From Bemisia tabaci (lineage: Eukaryota > Arthropoda > Insecta > Hemiptera > Aleyrodidae): a DNA stretch of 64,000 nucleotides. The translations under genes were made by a program, and so were the position numbers. Under the pieces are notes generated by a model. The model ran no database searches, had not been told where the DNA came from, and was given only the letters and a program-made list of their open reading frames with translations. The stretch is taken from NCBI RefSeq assembly GCF_918797505.1, contig NC_092800.1:22067313-22131312 (forward strand), read 5' to 3'. Below are positions 44,610 to 57,100 of this stretch, piece by piece (within the stretch, counting starts at the first letter, position 1; every line of letters begins with the position of its first letter).

Positions 44610-44936
44610 CAGTCGAACCTCGATAACTCGAAGCTGAAGGGAAGCGATGAAAAATTCGAGTTATTGAGGTTTCAAGATTATCGAGGTTTCGAGTTAACGA
44701 GGTTTGGAGATGAAAAATTCGAGTTATCGAGGTTGGGGGTTCGAGGTTGGTGCTAGGTCAATTTAGAAAAAAAAACCGTTATTTGTTTTACGTTATCACA
44801 ATAAGGGAATGAGCCTCAAATGTCTTCGAGTTAACGGAACAAATTTTTCGAGTTATCGAGGATTTTGGCCTTCTGCGGAAGTGAACGGACATTTTCTTCG
44901 AGTTATTGAGGTTTTCGAGTTATCGAGGTTCGACTG
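44610..44936. mobile_element. pogo/Tc1-like MITE flanked by TA
   Basis: Ends CAGTCGAACCTCGATAACTC and GAGTTATCGAGGTTCGACTG are inverted copies, flanked by TA on both sides (44608-44609 and 44937-44938), as expected for the Tc1/mariner-pogo group. The interior is a series of GAGTTATCGAGG-type words. 327 bp, no transposase. Confidence 0.8.
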
Positions 44937-45194
44937 TATACTCGTATCGGTAATACTCATCATATTCGTGTGGATTTCAGGGCTCTTGTCAGAATGGATG
45001 TATAGCTCCTTTTTATTTAAACAAATCCATTTTGCAATTAGAATCTATACTATTTTTGGCCTTTGGGGAGGGACAGCCCCCTTTCTCCCCTTAATACGTG
45101 TCGCCACTGTTTTAATGTTAGCTTTGAGAGTATTCGGGACAGTTTGTCATTAAAGACTGCAAGGATGAGAAATCAATAAACAAAACGGACATTT

Positions 45195-48100
45195 TTAGGA
45201 TTTCTGATTTATTCTTCGTTCAAGTTTCATACTCCAACCACCTTTACATCGAAGCACCACGTCATAATAAACTTCAATATCTTCAAGTTTAATAGTTGTG
45301 CTCACTCGAAACTGCCGTATAAAGATGGATATTGTCGTCTTCATTGCTACCATTGAATATTTGTTACCTGTAGACAGGGATAGGATTTATCGGAAAATGA
45401 CGTTAGCATGATTGGAAAAAAGACGCACTATCTCAATTAAACGTAATTATTATAGACAGGACAATGTGCACTTGAATACACTCGAAAGAAACTATAAATG
45501 CACATCAGATTTGCTCACAATATGATTCGTTTGGATCTAATGTATCGATAACCAAAACGCGAAACCACGTAATTCTGAGCTGACCGGAGGTTGGTTTAAC
45601 TTTCTAACTATAGACTTCTTTTTAACTCTTTCTCCAAAAGAAATATGGATATGCGCTTGGCCTTACGTGCAGGATTCATCAAAAAACGCTCTATGATCCA
45701 ACTTTCATTATATTTTTCAGTCTACAACCCTCAGAAATCTCTCATTGGTATTGTGTTTGATTTACTCTTCAAAGTCAGCACATTTCTCTCATTCTGCTGT
45801 ACTCGTGACACGTTCATTTCATAAAAATTTTATCGGTAGCCTTTGAAATCTGGAAAAAGGCTTTCTAAACTCTTGTGTCGGCATGGCAAGAGAACTTTCA
45901 AATGACTACAAATCTTTCCACCATATGAATAAATATAATATAATATAAATAAATTAAAACCAGAACACAATGTCCTCTAAAGTTTGTGATGTTAGTTTTT
46001 TTTGTAGACTTACCAATACAATTTCTAGCACCACCGCTAAAAGGTATGAATGCATACTTGTGTCTATTCGCCATTTTCTCAGCTGTAAAATTATCCGGGT
46101 TGAATGTGTTAGAATCTGGCCAAAGTTCTCTATCATGATGCGTGAAGAATGTAAAAATTACCGCAGTTGCACCAGCTGGCAAAACGTAATTTTGTGCTGA
46201 AAACAGTTACCTATTATCAATCATTTTCAATTGTTGAGACCTGGCAACCTTTTCTGAAAAAGCTCAAAATGTGGGTTTAACTGCTTCGACTAGACAAGGG
46301 CACACATGTAGGTAGCAACGACTACGCAAAAGTCTTTCAATTACACGAAACAACAATGGAAAATGATTTAAGGAACCAGGTTATGTGCCTCTGCTTCATC
46401 ATATTCACGTAAGATTAGTCTAGGGCCTGTTGCAAACTTTTGCTAGAGCAAAAATAGAGTTGCTACTCGTAGAAAGTGTCTCAAAAATCACGATGAGCGC
46501 GCGCATCGGCAAAGTCTGAAATGCACCCCTTACTTCACAATATGCGTTTTTTCGAGATTCCCGCCTCAAAAACGATACCACGGCACAGGTGAACATTCCG
46601 TTAGAGGAGTCATTCCGTCCAATCCCTGCTCACAAAGATACTACGCAATATTCAACATAGCCGACGACAATCCACCAAAACACGGGACGATGATTTCAAC
46701 CACCTGATAATAATTGGCGTGTTATAATTCACATTTTTCTCTCGTTGATATTCGCCTTGATTGACCTCGTGCCCTCCTCAACTCAGCGTCGGATTTACCT
46801 ACTTGCCGCCCATGAGCCGCCTGTATTTTGCCGCCCCATTCTCATTCATTTTGAAACATCAATATAGAAACCATCAAGTGGACGTGACGGAGGGGGAGGG
46901 GTGCATAAGACGCGTTTACTCGTGTTGAACACACTTTTTGGGAAAGCCCCGTCACCACAACTAGCAAAATTTTCACGGAACTTTAGGCGAAAGTCAAGTT
47001 CCGTAAACTTACATCTGTGCGGACAAGGCCCTCTATTTATAATAAATGAACGACAAAATTATGAAAGAACAAACTTAAATGTGGTTTTAAAAATTTTAAC
47101 GTCCGCCGCCGTGCCGCGCAGACCGTCCCGTATTTGGCGCAATGCGTGAAGTATTCTTACAGTCTTGTAGGCGCTTTGCGTTTCTGGCCGACCGCTGCTG
47201 AGCGCACTGTGTTTGATGCAATGCGTGAAGTATTTATGCAGTCTTGTAGGTGCTAATATGTGTTACATGCCGACCGCCGCGCCGAGGGCTTCTCCTTTTC
47301 ATCTCAAGTCCTCGACATGTCTCTCTAAGCCGCGCCGTTCCAGGGCAAATTGCGTGTTTGATTTCTCTCTTAACTCAATTAATTGGAGGTGCTGCATGTC
47401 TCTTGTATCACTGAAAGACGACAAAATTAGAAATTACTATACTCTCAGGAAATGACAGATTGTGTCGCCTTTTCTTATTTGTAATTACTTTGTACTCTTA
47501 TTTGTTATTTGTAATATGCCTTACTATTCTTGTGGATTAGCTAAATATAACAAGATCCGTCCAAACAGCAACTCCCTACAATCAATAGTAATGAAGATAT
47601 CGCGCTTTAAAAAATTCGTTTGATGACGTCATCCACCACGGTAGTGATACTCCTTCACCGCTCTTGCTTTCATTTGTCAGGCTGGAAGACACACATCTTC
47701 ACCGGTTACTCAACGTGAAACCCGGATGAGAGCACGGTGGAAGAAACCGAGGGTGTCACTATCGCGTTGAATGACGTCATAAACCGAAGTTTTCAAATCA
47801 CATCATATTTGTCAATATTGAACGTAGAAAGTTGCTGCGTGGACAGATCTTGTTACTTATAGCTGATCTATGAGAATCAAGCATCAAAACGCGATTCTGT
47901 GACCAGCGTAACTAACCCAATAGGTTTTAAACGCCACCACTCACTTAATTTCGTATCCTCTTCTGCATGCCTCGCAGAAAGAGGAACCACAGGGAACAAG
48001 CGAAGGGTTTCCTTCATAACCTGTTCCAAATATTCCATTTTGTCTAGATCATCGGGTGTAATAGGTGTATCTGCGTCTCCAAAAATATTGTACTGCTCTT

Positions 48101-51100
48101 CAAAAACTTTCTCCTACAATGCAAAAAGTGAAGAATAAAACATTCGGATATATTCAAAATGTTCGGAATGGTGGATCTTATTCAACATTCAAATAAATAT
48201 TACCATATTCTTATACAAAATATTGTCAAATTAGTTTTGTAAAGAAGCCACCGTGAAGCCATATTTAAGGATTTGGTGCCGTTTTCAGACATAATCGAAC
48301 CTGTTAATTTATCATCTGTTAATGGAGATAATTTTCAAACTTGATTTTAATAAATGAATGCACTATAATCATTGGCAGCAAGGAGGGGGATCGAGTATTT
48401 TAAATCCTTCCGTAGCCCCTTTTTTTCGCTTTTAAACATACATTTTACAGCTTTTTCATAGACTCCAAACGATAAATATTCTTTACCTATCCTTGAACAG
48501 ACACGCTCTTTTTGGAAATACCACATTAACGTAAGTCCCGTTTGTTTATCCTCGTCTATTTCGAGGTAAGTATGTACAAAATTGGATAAGATTTACCGAC
48601 TCACTTGATATTCGGGATGAATAGCTAGCATCAACAAAACAAAACAGTTGGTTTGCGCCGTGGTTTCACTTCCCTGTAAAAATGTTAATTAAAATTAGAC
48701 GATAGACAGCATGTAAATATCGCTCTGTCAAACAGTACTTAACATTATGTCAGTCATTTCTGAATAAGTGGGAAAATCTGGCCGTCTTGATTCTGATGCG
48801 AATCAGAATTTTAGCAGATCTATATCACATGACCGGCTTAAAATTGGACTGCTGATATTTGTCTTATATTGCCCCTTCAAAAGCGATTCAAAGTTTGAAC
48901 GCAAAACACGGCGTTTTGAGAAAAACGCCGTTACATCTGAACCAACGATGTTGCTAGCGTTAGAGGCGATTTATTTCTATGAATCTTAGAACGTAAAGAA
49001 GAAATTGTGTCGTGAAATCTTGACTCAGTTTTTTTCAGACTGATGAGAAGTGTTTTGTGTCAAACATCGGAAATATATTTTCCGACTCCGATTTTCAACT
49101 TCAGTTTTCATCCAAAGCACCTCTTCGTCCAACTACATCAAAAAGAAGGGTAGAAATTCAAAATCTGGTAAGTATCATCCGGTTGCAAAAGCTATGTATA
49201 TTGTTTCACATCGTACATGAATCTAAATGAATCTGAATGGCCTCTTTCTTGAAGTAACTAAGGTCACTCAGAGGCGGATCCAGCAATTTGGCAACACCGG
49301 ATTTCGTCCGTTTAAACCTGCGCTAAGTAATCGATTCTTGTCGGAGCACCTGGCCCCTCTAAGAATCGATACATTTCCATAGGTTTAAATGGACGAAATC
49401 CAGTGTTGCCAAATTGCTGGATCCGCCAATGACGCCCCGTGACCGCCGCGTGAGACGCTTCGCGCCTCGGGTGTTATCACAGCTCAACGATAAAAATAAA
49501 ATGTAAGGAAACATACCGCAATCATGAAAGTTAGAGCCTCATCTATCTTGTCTGTATCAGAATAAGTGTAGATGCTGTCTTCTTGAGAACTGTGGATGGC
49601 GTCTAGTAAATACTCCGGACAATCGATATCTCCATTCGTATAATCATTATTGTTTTCGCAATTTTTTGAAAAATGTTTGCTCCTTTCACTTATAACCTGC
49701 AGTTGGGTCCAGATACGAAAACGAGTCAGCATAGAAACAACTGCATGAATTTTAAGATTTGATAGAGATAAAATAGCAAGAAGATCGAGTGTAATCGCTC
49801 AGATGTTGATAATCCCAGCGATTTTATCGCCAAAAAATCGTAAAAAATCGGAGCTTAATTTTAAGATATCGCTGTTTTTCCGTTGAGAAGTGCGCTATTT
49901 AGAACTACTTATGTTTTAATTATGAAATCAATCAGAATGATTTATCAATTGAGCATACAAAGTGATCATCAGCTGTGAAGTTGAGTAAAGCACTCTCTCA
50001 TTTGAATGATGAAAACATGTTCAAGGATCGTAGTGGACGAATGAGCATAAGTACAGCTCTGAAATTTTTTATCATAGCGTTACCATGTATTGGCATTGCC
50101 ATGGAATGCTATTACAATCGCTTTGTCAGTATTTTTTGCCTTGTCAGCTTTCGTTTTGACTATTCCGGTTAGTTTTATTTCTAACTCAAACTTAAATTGA
50201 AAATTAACACCAGATAAAAATTAGGTCATGAAATAAATGATCCTAAGAAAAATGTACGTTATTAAAATATACAATTTAAATGTTAAGTTCATAAAGTGTG
50301 TAATTGAATACTTGCGTTCTTGCTGAATTCTCGAAAATCGTCACAGTCCTTTTTCATCTTCTTTGCATTACTTGTTTTTTCATAGATGTAGTCCACAAGC
50401 AACCATGGTGCAAAAAGTCGTTCCATTACAAGAGGCGTCATTCTAGGTTAATTTGAAAGAGCTCAATGTTCATTTAGAAATAGATGTTTACTGCAGCTGT
50501 AGGTAAAACTATGGTTGGCTTTTGAAAAGTACGGTTTCAATGGGAATTCCGGAAAAAATGGAAAATATTATAATCATATAAAATCATTTGTCCCCAAAAT
50601 TTAAAAATATTGAATTTACATTAAGGGCAGGGCCGGATTTACCTACTTGCCGCCCATGGGCCGCCTGTATTTTGCTGCCCTTTTCTCATTCGTTTAGAAA
50701 CATCAATAAAAACCATGAATTGAACGTGACGTGCCGAAGGTGCATAAGATGCGTTTATTCGTGTCGGATACATTTTTTTGCGAAAGCCCTGTCAACACTA
50801 CTAGCAAAAAGTCACGGAAGTTGGCGCGAAAGTGATGTTCCGTAATCCTATACCTGTGTGTGAAAGAAGCCTAACATTTATGAGAAATGAACGAAAATAT
50901 TATGAAAGAACAAACATTAATGTGGTTTAATAATTTTAACCTCTGCCGCCGCGCCGCACTGCGCCGCGCTGACCGCACTGTTTTTGACGCAATGCGTGAA
51001 GTATTCTTGCAGTCTTGTAGGCGCTATGCATTTCACGCCGACCGCTGCTGAGCGTACTGTTTTTGACGCAATGCGGGAAGTATTTATGGAGTCTAATAGG

Positions 51101-54100
51101 CGCTAATATGTGTCACATGCCGACCGCTGCGGCGAGGGTTTCTCCTTTCCATCTCAAGTCCACGTCATCAATACTCTCTGCGCCGCGCCGCCGCTCCAGG
51201 CCAAATTGCGTGTTTTGTTTCTCTCTTAACTCGACTAATTAAAGGTGCTATCTCTTGTACCACCGAAAGACGACACATTTAGAAATTACTCTATTCTCAG
51301 GAAATGAGAGATTTTATTGCCTTTTCTTGTTTGTATAATTTTTTTTCTGAATCCGATTTGTTTTATACCTACATAGAAAAAAATTACAAAATTTGCCGCC
51401 ATGGGCCGCGGCCCATGTGGCCACCCCCTTAATCCGGCCCTGTTAGTCCTATCCGGTCCGTATAGTTTTGCCGAAATTTGGCAGCACAGACAGCAAGTTT
51501 TGGGTCTAGCTGCTGAGTCTCTTGGGATAGAATTGCAATGATTGCCGAAACATTTTATATGTTGTGGAGAACAAAAACACACTCTCTCCAAGTATTAAAG
51601 TAAGTACTTTCATCATAAGAATTAAAATATTTGAGAATTATTGAGTTGAGAGTATTTTTTTTTCCTCGCTTAGATGTATTTTGAGAAATTCTTGATTTTA
51701 TGATAATAGAAAAAAAGTAAATGAAATTACTTTATAGATGCCAGATTCTTACCAAAAGATAACTTCTGCCCAATTTCGACTTCGGCCCAGCTGAGAGTCA
51801 ACCTGAACCCCAAAAGATGCTTCTGAAAAAGAAACGCAACAGTTATCTCCATGCAATTAAATATTTTGGAATTTTAATTTAAATTACATGTTTCCATAGC
51901 ATGCAAGTTTTTGAGATATTAAACCTCACTTTCTGATTCTAGGCCCTAAGGAAGTTTTTTTTTGCCTCTAGAATTGATTTTTTATGTTACTCATTAATGG
52001 TCGGTTAAAATTCTTTCATTAGGTGCAGGATATTTCCAAGCTCATCTGTTATCTCATTAAAAATTCCAAAAAACTAAACTTCTTGGGATCGAATTGGAGT
52101 ACGAACAAAAATTTTAGGTAAATTTTTTTGTAACCAGTTCAAAATACACCAAGCAAAATTTCCTATCAGACCAATGAGGATCTCGGTCAAATATGCTACG
52201 ACTGGAATTTCTTGTTGGAACAAGAGAAAATCTTCCTCTCTCTAACTAACGATATTAAGCACGCTATGCTATGCTATATTTGAGTGGGCTGCATCGGCGG
52301 CTAGATAAATCATTGATTCAGACCTAATGGCTTCCCCATTTAGTCTTCGATGCCAAATGCTTTTTAATATTTTTTAACAGCATTAGATTAGAGGAGATTA
52401 CTTGCGTAAAATTAGTAGCTCACCACAGAGTGTGTCAAATGAAGCCGTGAAGAAGTAGGGATAAAAATCTACTTCGACACCACTACCACAATGTTGTTGC
52501 ATTTCTTGTAAGATGATTGTTGCTCTTTCCCTCATTATAGGCACAAATCTTGTGATATTTTTCGGGGAAAAAGATGGCGTAAGTATTTTTCGAGTTTTCT
52601 TCCATTTTTCGACTAAAATCAAAGAATAAACAGAGGATGTAGAGGCATTTCGATTTGCTCCCAATACGACGTGTTTTTATACAGCTCTCCTTTTTTGTAG
52701 TTTTTTAAAATTAAAAGAATACTTAAGGATCTCTTTTTCTTGTCTGACAAAACCGAATTCAATTGATGTTGATCACGAAAGTTAAAATTTGACTCAGAAG
52801 ACCATTTGCAACTGAATTGTAAGCATAATTCCATTCGGAACATATGAAAGATAGTGTATAAAACATTCGACGATGTTAGTCCGCAACCACGTATCTCGTT
52901 TGCGATGTTTGAAAATCTCGGCTCCTGTTGTCATGGGAACGGAGTTCCCCATGATATTAGAATCGTTCCGTTGCTTTCGCTATGGGATTCCCTATACCTC
53001 TGCGACCTTGAGCGTTTCGCCCAGTCTCCGATTTTTGGTTGATTTTCCGATGTATCAAAAACCGTTGTATTTTTTAGCCAATCATGTCTCTACGTCAAGT
53101 TGTGTTGATTGCTAAAATTCGCTTTCAGCGAGTTTTTTTCCACCTCGAGATGTCGTGTCTGACTGGTAAATCTGCGCAGAACCACGAAGTTCCGTTTTTA
53201 GGCAAATTCTTTTTTTTGGGAGGTTCTGATTGGTTATTTTTGGCCATCAGTTTTCTGTTCGTTGGTGCAAAAGATCGCCTACCTCGGTGTTCTTGAGAAG
53301 CCGCCATTATCCCACCTCAAATTTGAAAAATAGAAGTAAAGAAATAATAACCATCGTACAAGGTGGAAAATTGTTCTGGAGGACTCGTTACGGATAAAGA
53401 AGTCAAAATCAGAGCTCGATTGATTGATTTAATTCATGGATACGCAAATATTGCCTTAGCTCAACTGCCGCGATCGGAATGCGTGCTGGGATGGACCTCG
53501 AGACGCATTAAAACAGTGCGAACCATGGCTCCTACAGCAATACAGCAATGCGCTTCATATCATCCCAAAAGCAGTCAAGGTCTCTTGTGATAAGTCCCGC
53601 CCATTGCTTGAGTCTTTTGTATGCTATTTTTACTCCCGCTCACGTTAACACGGGACATATGTTTTGTTACGTATGCCCCCGGACTATAAAGGATAACACA
53701 TCTGCTTCATTCCTCGAAATTTTTGCAGAGTTTTCATTGGACACAGAAAAGAACAATCGAGGAAGTTTATAAGAATGGAGATGTTGCATGCGTGAGGGAT
53801 TTGCGATTTGACTGTTGATTCTTAAGTAAAAGTTCGCGAGAAACAAGATGTTGCCACTGGTTTTCTCTGAAATTAAGTCCCAAGCTCAAAGAAAGATCTC
53901 AAGTTGAGGCCAAAATGGAGGGGATACCCCACGCTATTCCTTAGAGTCCATCTCTACATCAAAACAAACTCTCCATGCAAAGATAGGAAGCAAATACATT
54001 GACAGGGCTGCCACTTTATTTGGGGACTCTAAAACTCAAATCACTGCTAATGTATTTGCTCCCAATCTTTGCATGGAGAGCTTGTCTTGATGTAGAAGTG

Positions 54101-57100
54101 GACTCTCAGGATAGCGTGGGATATCTCCTCCATTTTGGCCTCAACTTGAGAGCTTTTTTGAGCTTGGGAGATGATTTCAGAGAAAACCAGTCGCACTATC
54201 GCGTTTCTCGCGAACTTTTACATAAGAATCAACAGTCAAATCCCAAATTCCTCACACATGCAACCATGGCCGGATTTACCTACTTGCCGCCCTCTTCTCA
54301 TTCATTTTGAAACATCAATAATAAAACCATCAAGTGAACGTGCCTAATGGAGAAGGGTGCATAAGACGCGTTCACTCGTGTTGGACACATTTTTTGCGTA
54401 AGCCCTGTCAACACTACTAGCAAAAGTTCACGGAACTTCACGCGAAAGTTCAGTTCCGTAAACCTATCTCTGTGTGGACAAGGCCTTTCATTTGTAAGAA
54501 ATGAACAAAAAACTTAAGGAAGAACAAACATAAATGTGGTTTAATAATTTTAACTTCCACCGCCGTGCCGCGCTGACCACACTGTTTTTGGCGCAATGCG
54601 TGAAGTATTTATGTACGCTTGTAGGCACTGTGTGTTTCACGCCGCGCCGACCGCTGTTGACCGCACTGTGTTTGACGCAATGCGTGAAGGATTCATGCAG
54701 TCTCGTAGGCGCTAATATGTGTTACATGACGACCGCCGCGCTGAGGGCTTCTCTTTTTCATCTCAAGTCCTCGTCATCATTTCTCTCTGCGCCGCGCCGC
54801 TCCAGTCCAAATTACGTGTTTGGTTTCTCTCTTAACTCGACTAATTAAAGGTACGCAGTCTTTTGCATCACCGAAATACGACAAAATTAGAAATTAATGA
54901 ATTCTCAGGAAATGAGAGATTTTTTCACATTTTCTTGTTTGTAATTTTATTCTGAATCCGATTTTTTTGGATCTGCATTTAAAAAAAATTGCAAAATTTG
55001 CCGTCCCCTAATTTTGCCGCCATGGGCCACCCCCTTAATCCGGCCGTGCATGCAACATCTCCATTGTCGTAGAGTAATTTCCAATTTAAAAATTGAACAA
55101 GGACGAGAAGTCTGCAACGCCGCAAATCGAGACGCGTGGTTGCGAACTTGCCCCGTCGATTTAGCTCAAAACTTCTTGACTATCGAATCGACTTATTTCT
55201 CATTTTTGAAAAGAGAATTTACGTGGTTTAAAGAGTAATGTGCGAGCAAGGGTGTAACATGCCTTGTTCATTACTACACATTCTATTATATCTTTAAATA
55301 AAAACTTTGTCAAAACCAAATGCCGAGTAGGTACATCAAATTGCATAAGAGTTTTTTTAAGTATTATAGTAAAATAATTTTGCTGAACCTGTATTTACGT
55401 ACCTGGTGCTATTACCAGACCGGCGCCTACCACTGGTTCAAAAATCTTATAAACGTCACCTTTGTCTAACGTCTTAGAACTGTTTAAAATAATCTACAAA
55501 ATCAACAAAAAGAATGAGTCCAGATTATGACAAATTTTCGGTCTTGTCTGGTATGGTCATATTGACAAGAAGACGGAAGAGAGGCTGCCAAAGATAATGC
55601 TTGATTGGGCTTTTTCTGGGAGGAGATGAAGATGATTCCAAATCCCCTTCTCTCATTCGTCCTCATTAATTACACGATTCCCCTTCATCATTTATGTCCC
55701 CCCCCCCCCCCGGTCATTATAGTTTTACGGCTCTACAACTGAGACTAAATATATCGTTTTTATTTTTGTTCTTGATGAAGCTCCAATATCTCTCAATGAA
55801 ATAGTTCACACTGGAAAATATAATTAGAGTCCTTCATCAGTAGCATGGTTTTCTTTTTTTTTTGCTATCTTCATGGTTGTTTTAACAATGGTTTTGAGAT
55901 CATATACTATTTTAAGGTTAATGCAATTATGCTCAATTTTCAGAATACTTGTAAGTTTTGCAAAATCGTAAGGTGATCACCAATTTCATAAATTTTTTAC
56001 CTGGATATCCTCTGGTTTTGTGATGACAACAAGAAGTCTACTACCAAGCCAGAATTTATATGGTGATCCATATTCTTCACACTGTTCAGTAACGATCCGC
56101 AATAAATCTGGAAAATTAACAGAATCAAGCGCACCTAATATACCAGCAATCAGCATTAACATCTTTGATAATTCTTCAAATATCATCCATACACACAATA
56201 TCGTTGTATCTAATGCAACATTTTCACATCCTTGTTGAGAAAAAGTTTTTAAAAAAAATAAACGGACTCACGGGAAATATTGTAGCACTGGGCGATCATA
56301 AGGGATTTTTCGACGATTGCGTTCACAACGGTGACAGTGATTGGTAACAACAATGTTCCACTGCTGACAATGTCCAATTTCCCATTAAGGTTTTCGAGAA
56401 TGTGCCAATTACACAGCTCATTGGAACGTGTACTTACGCTTGAGCCCCACAAGGCAGCTAAATACACCGAGCAAAATTCAAACCCATCATTAGAAAGAAT
56501 ATTCCAACGAAAGTTTCACTCAATTTTTTTTTGCGGAAGGGAAAAGTTTTTCTACTTATTACTTAAGTAACATTATTTTTGCCTACCATTGTCAACAGAA
56601 GAAAAAGCTGTGGAAATTTTAAGATAACAAATTTTAAAACAAACATACAACTCTCAGAAGTTTGATAACTTCACTATATAGGCTTAAGAAGACAAAGAAA
56701 CAAAAAAACAGAAAAATAGCTGGACGTAATTTTGGACTAAGAAACTGACATTTCTGACTCATTCGTATAAGCACCTATGTGTGTAGAGAGACAAATCGCA
56801 CATCTGTTGATTCTAAAATGAGCCGAAAATTGTTTAAGTTATAGTTTCTGATTGCAACATGTAGTTCAACAGATCATATGGTATTGTGAAATACAATTTG
56901 CGGATTGATCACGCGCATCCTGAAATCGGAAGTATTAATGTTCGGCTGTAGCTATTTCCTATGAATATGTAAGGAAATCCGTGCAACTTGTGATCTATCT
57001 ACTTTAATCCTTGCCATACCAAAATGAGTTGGCTTTTCATTACTTGATTAGTTGAAATCGCTCAATCATTAAGCAACTAGGAATTTACTGGGGTCCAAAA

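Larger units (their letters stand above)
40628..45194. other. Spacer between gene B promoter and gene A 3' end
   Basis: Contains the MITEs at 40768, 43473 and 44610, a perfect hairpin at 42790, a poly(A) of about 27 at 41462-41488 followed by a CGACGGTGAAAC-family fragment, and the GC-rich coding-like fragment at 43070-43477. Open frames at 40874-41209 and 42099-42299 show no known domain. The gene B promoter should lie at 40628-40770, but no clear TATA was seen. Confidence 0.5.
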
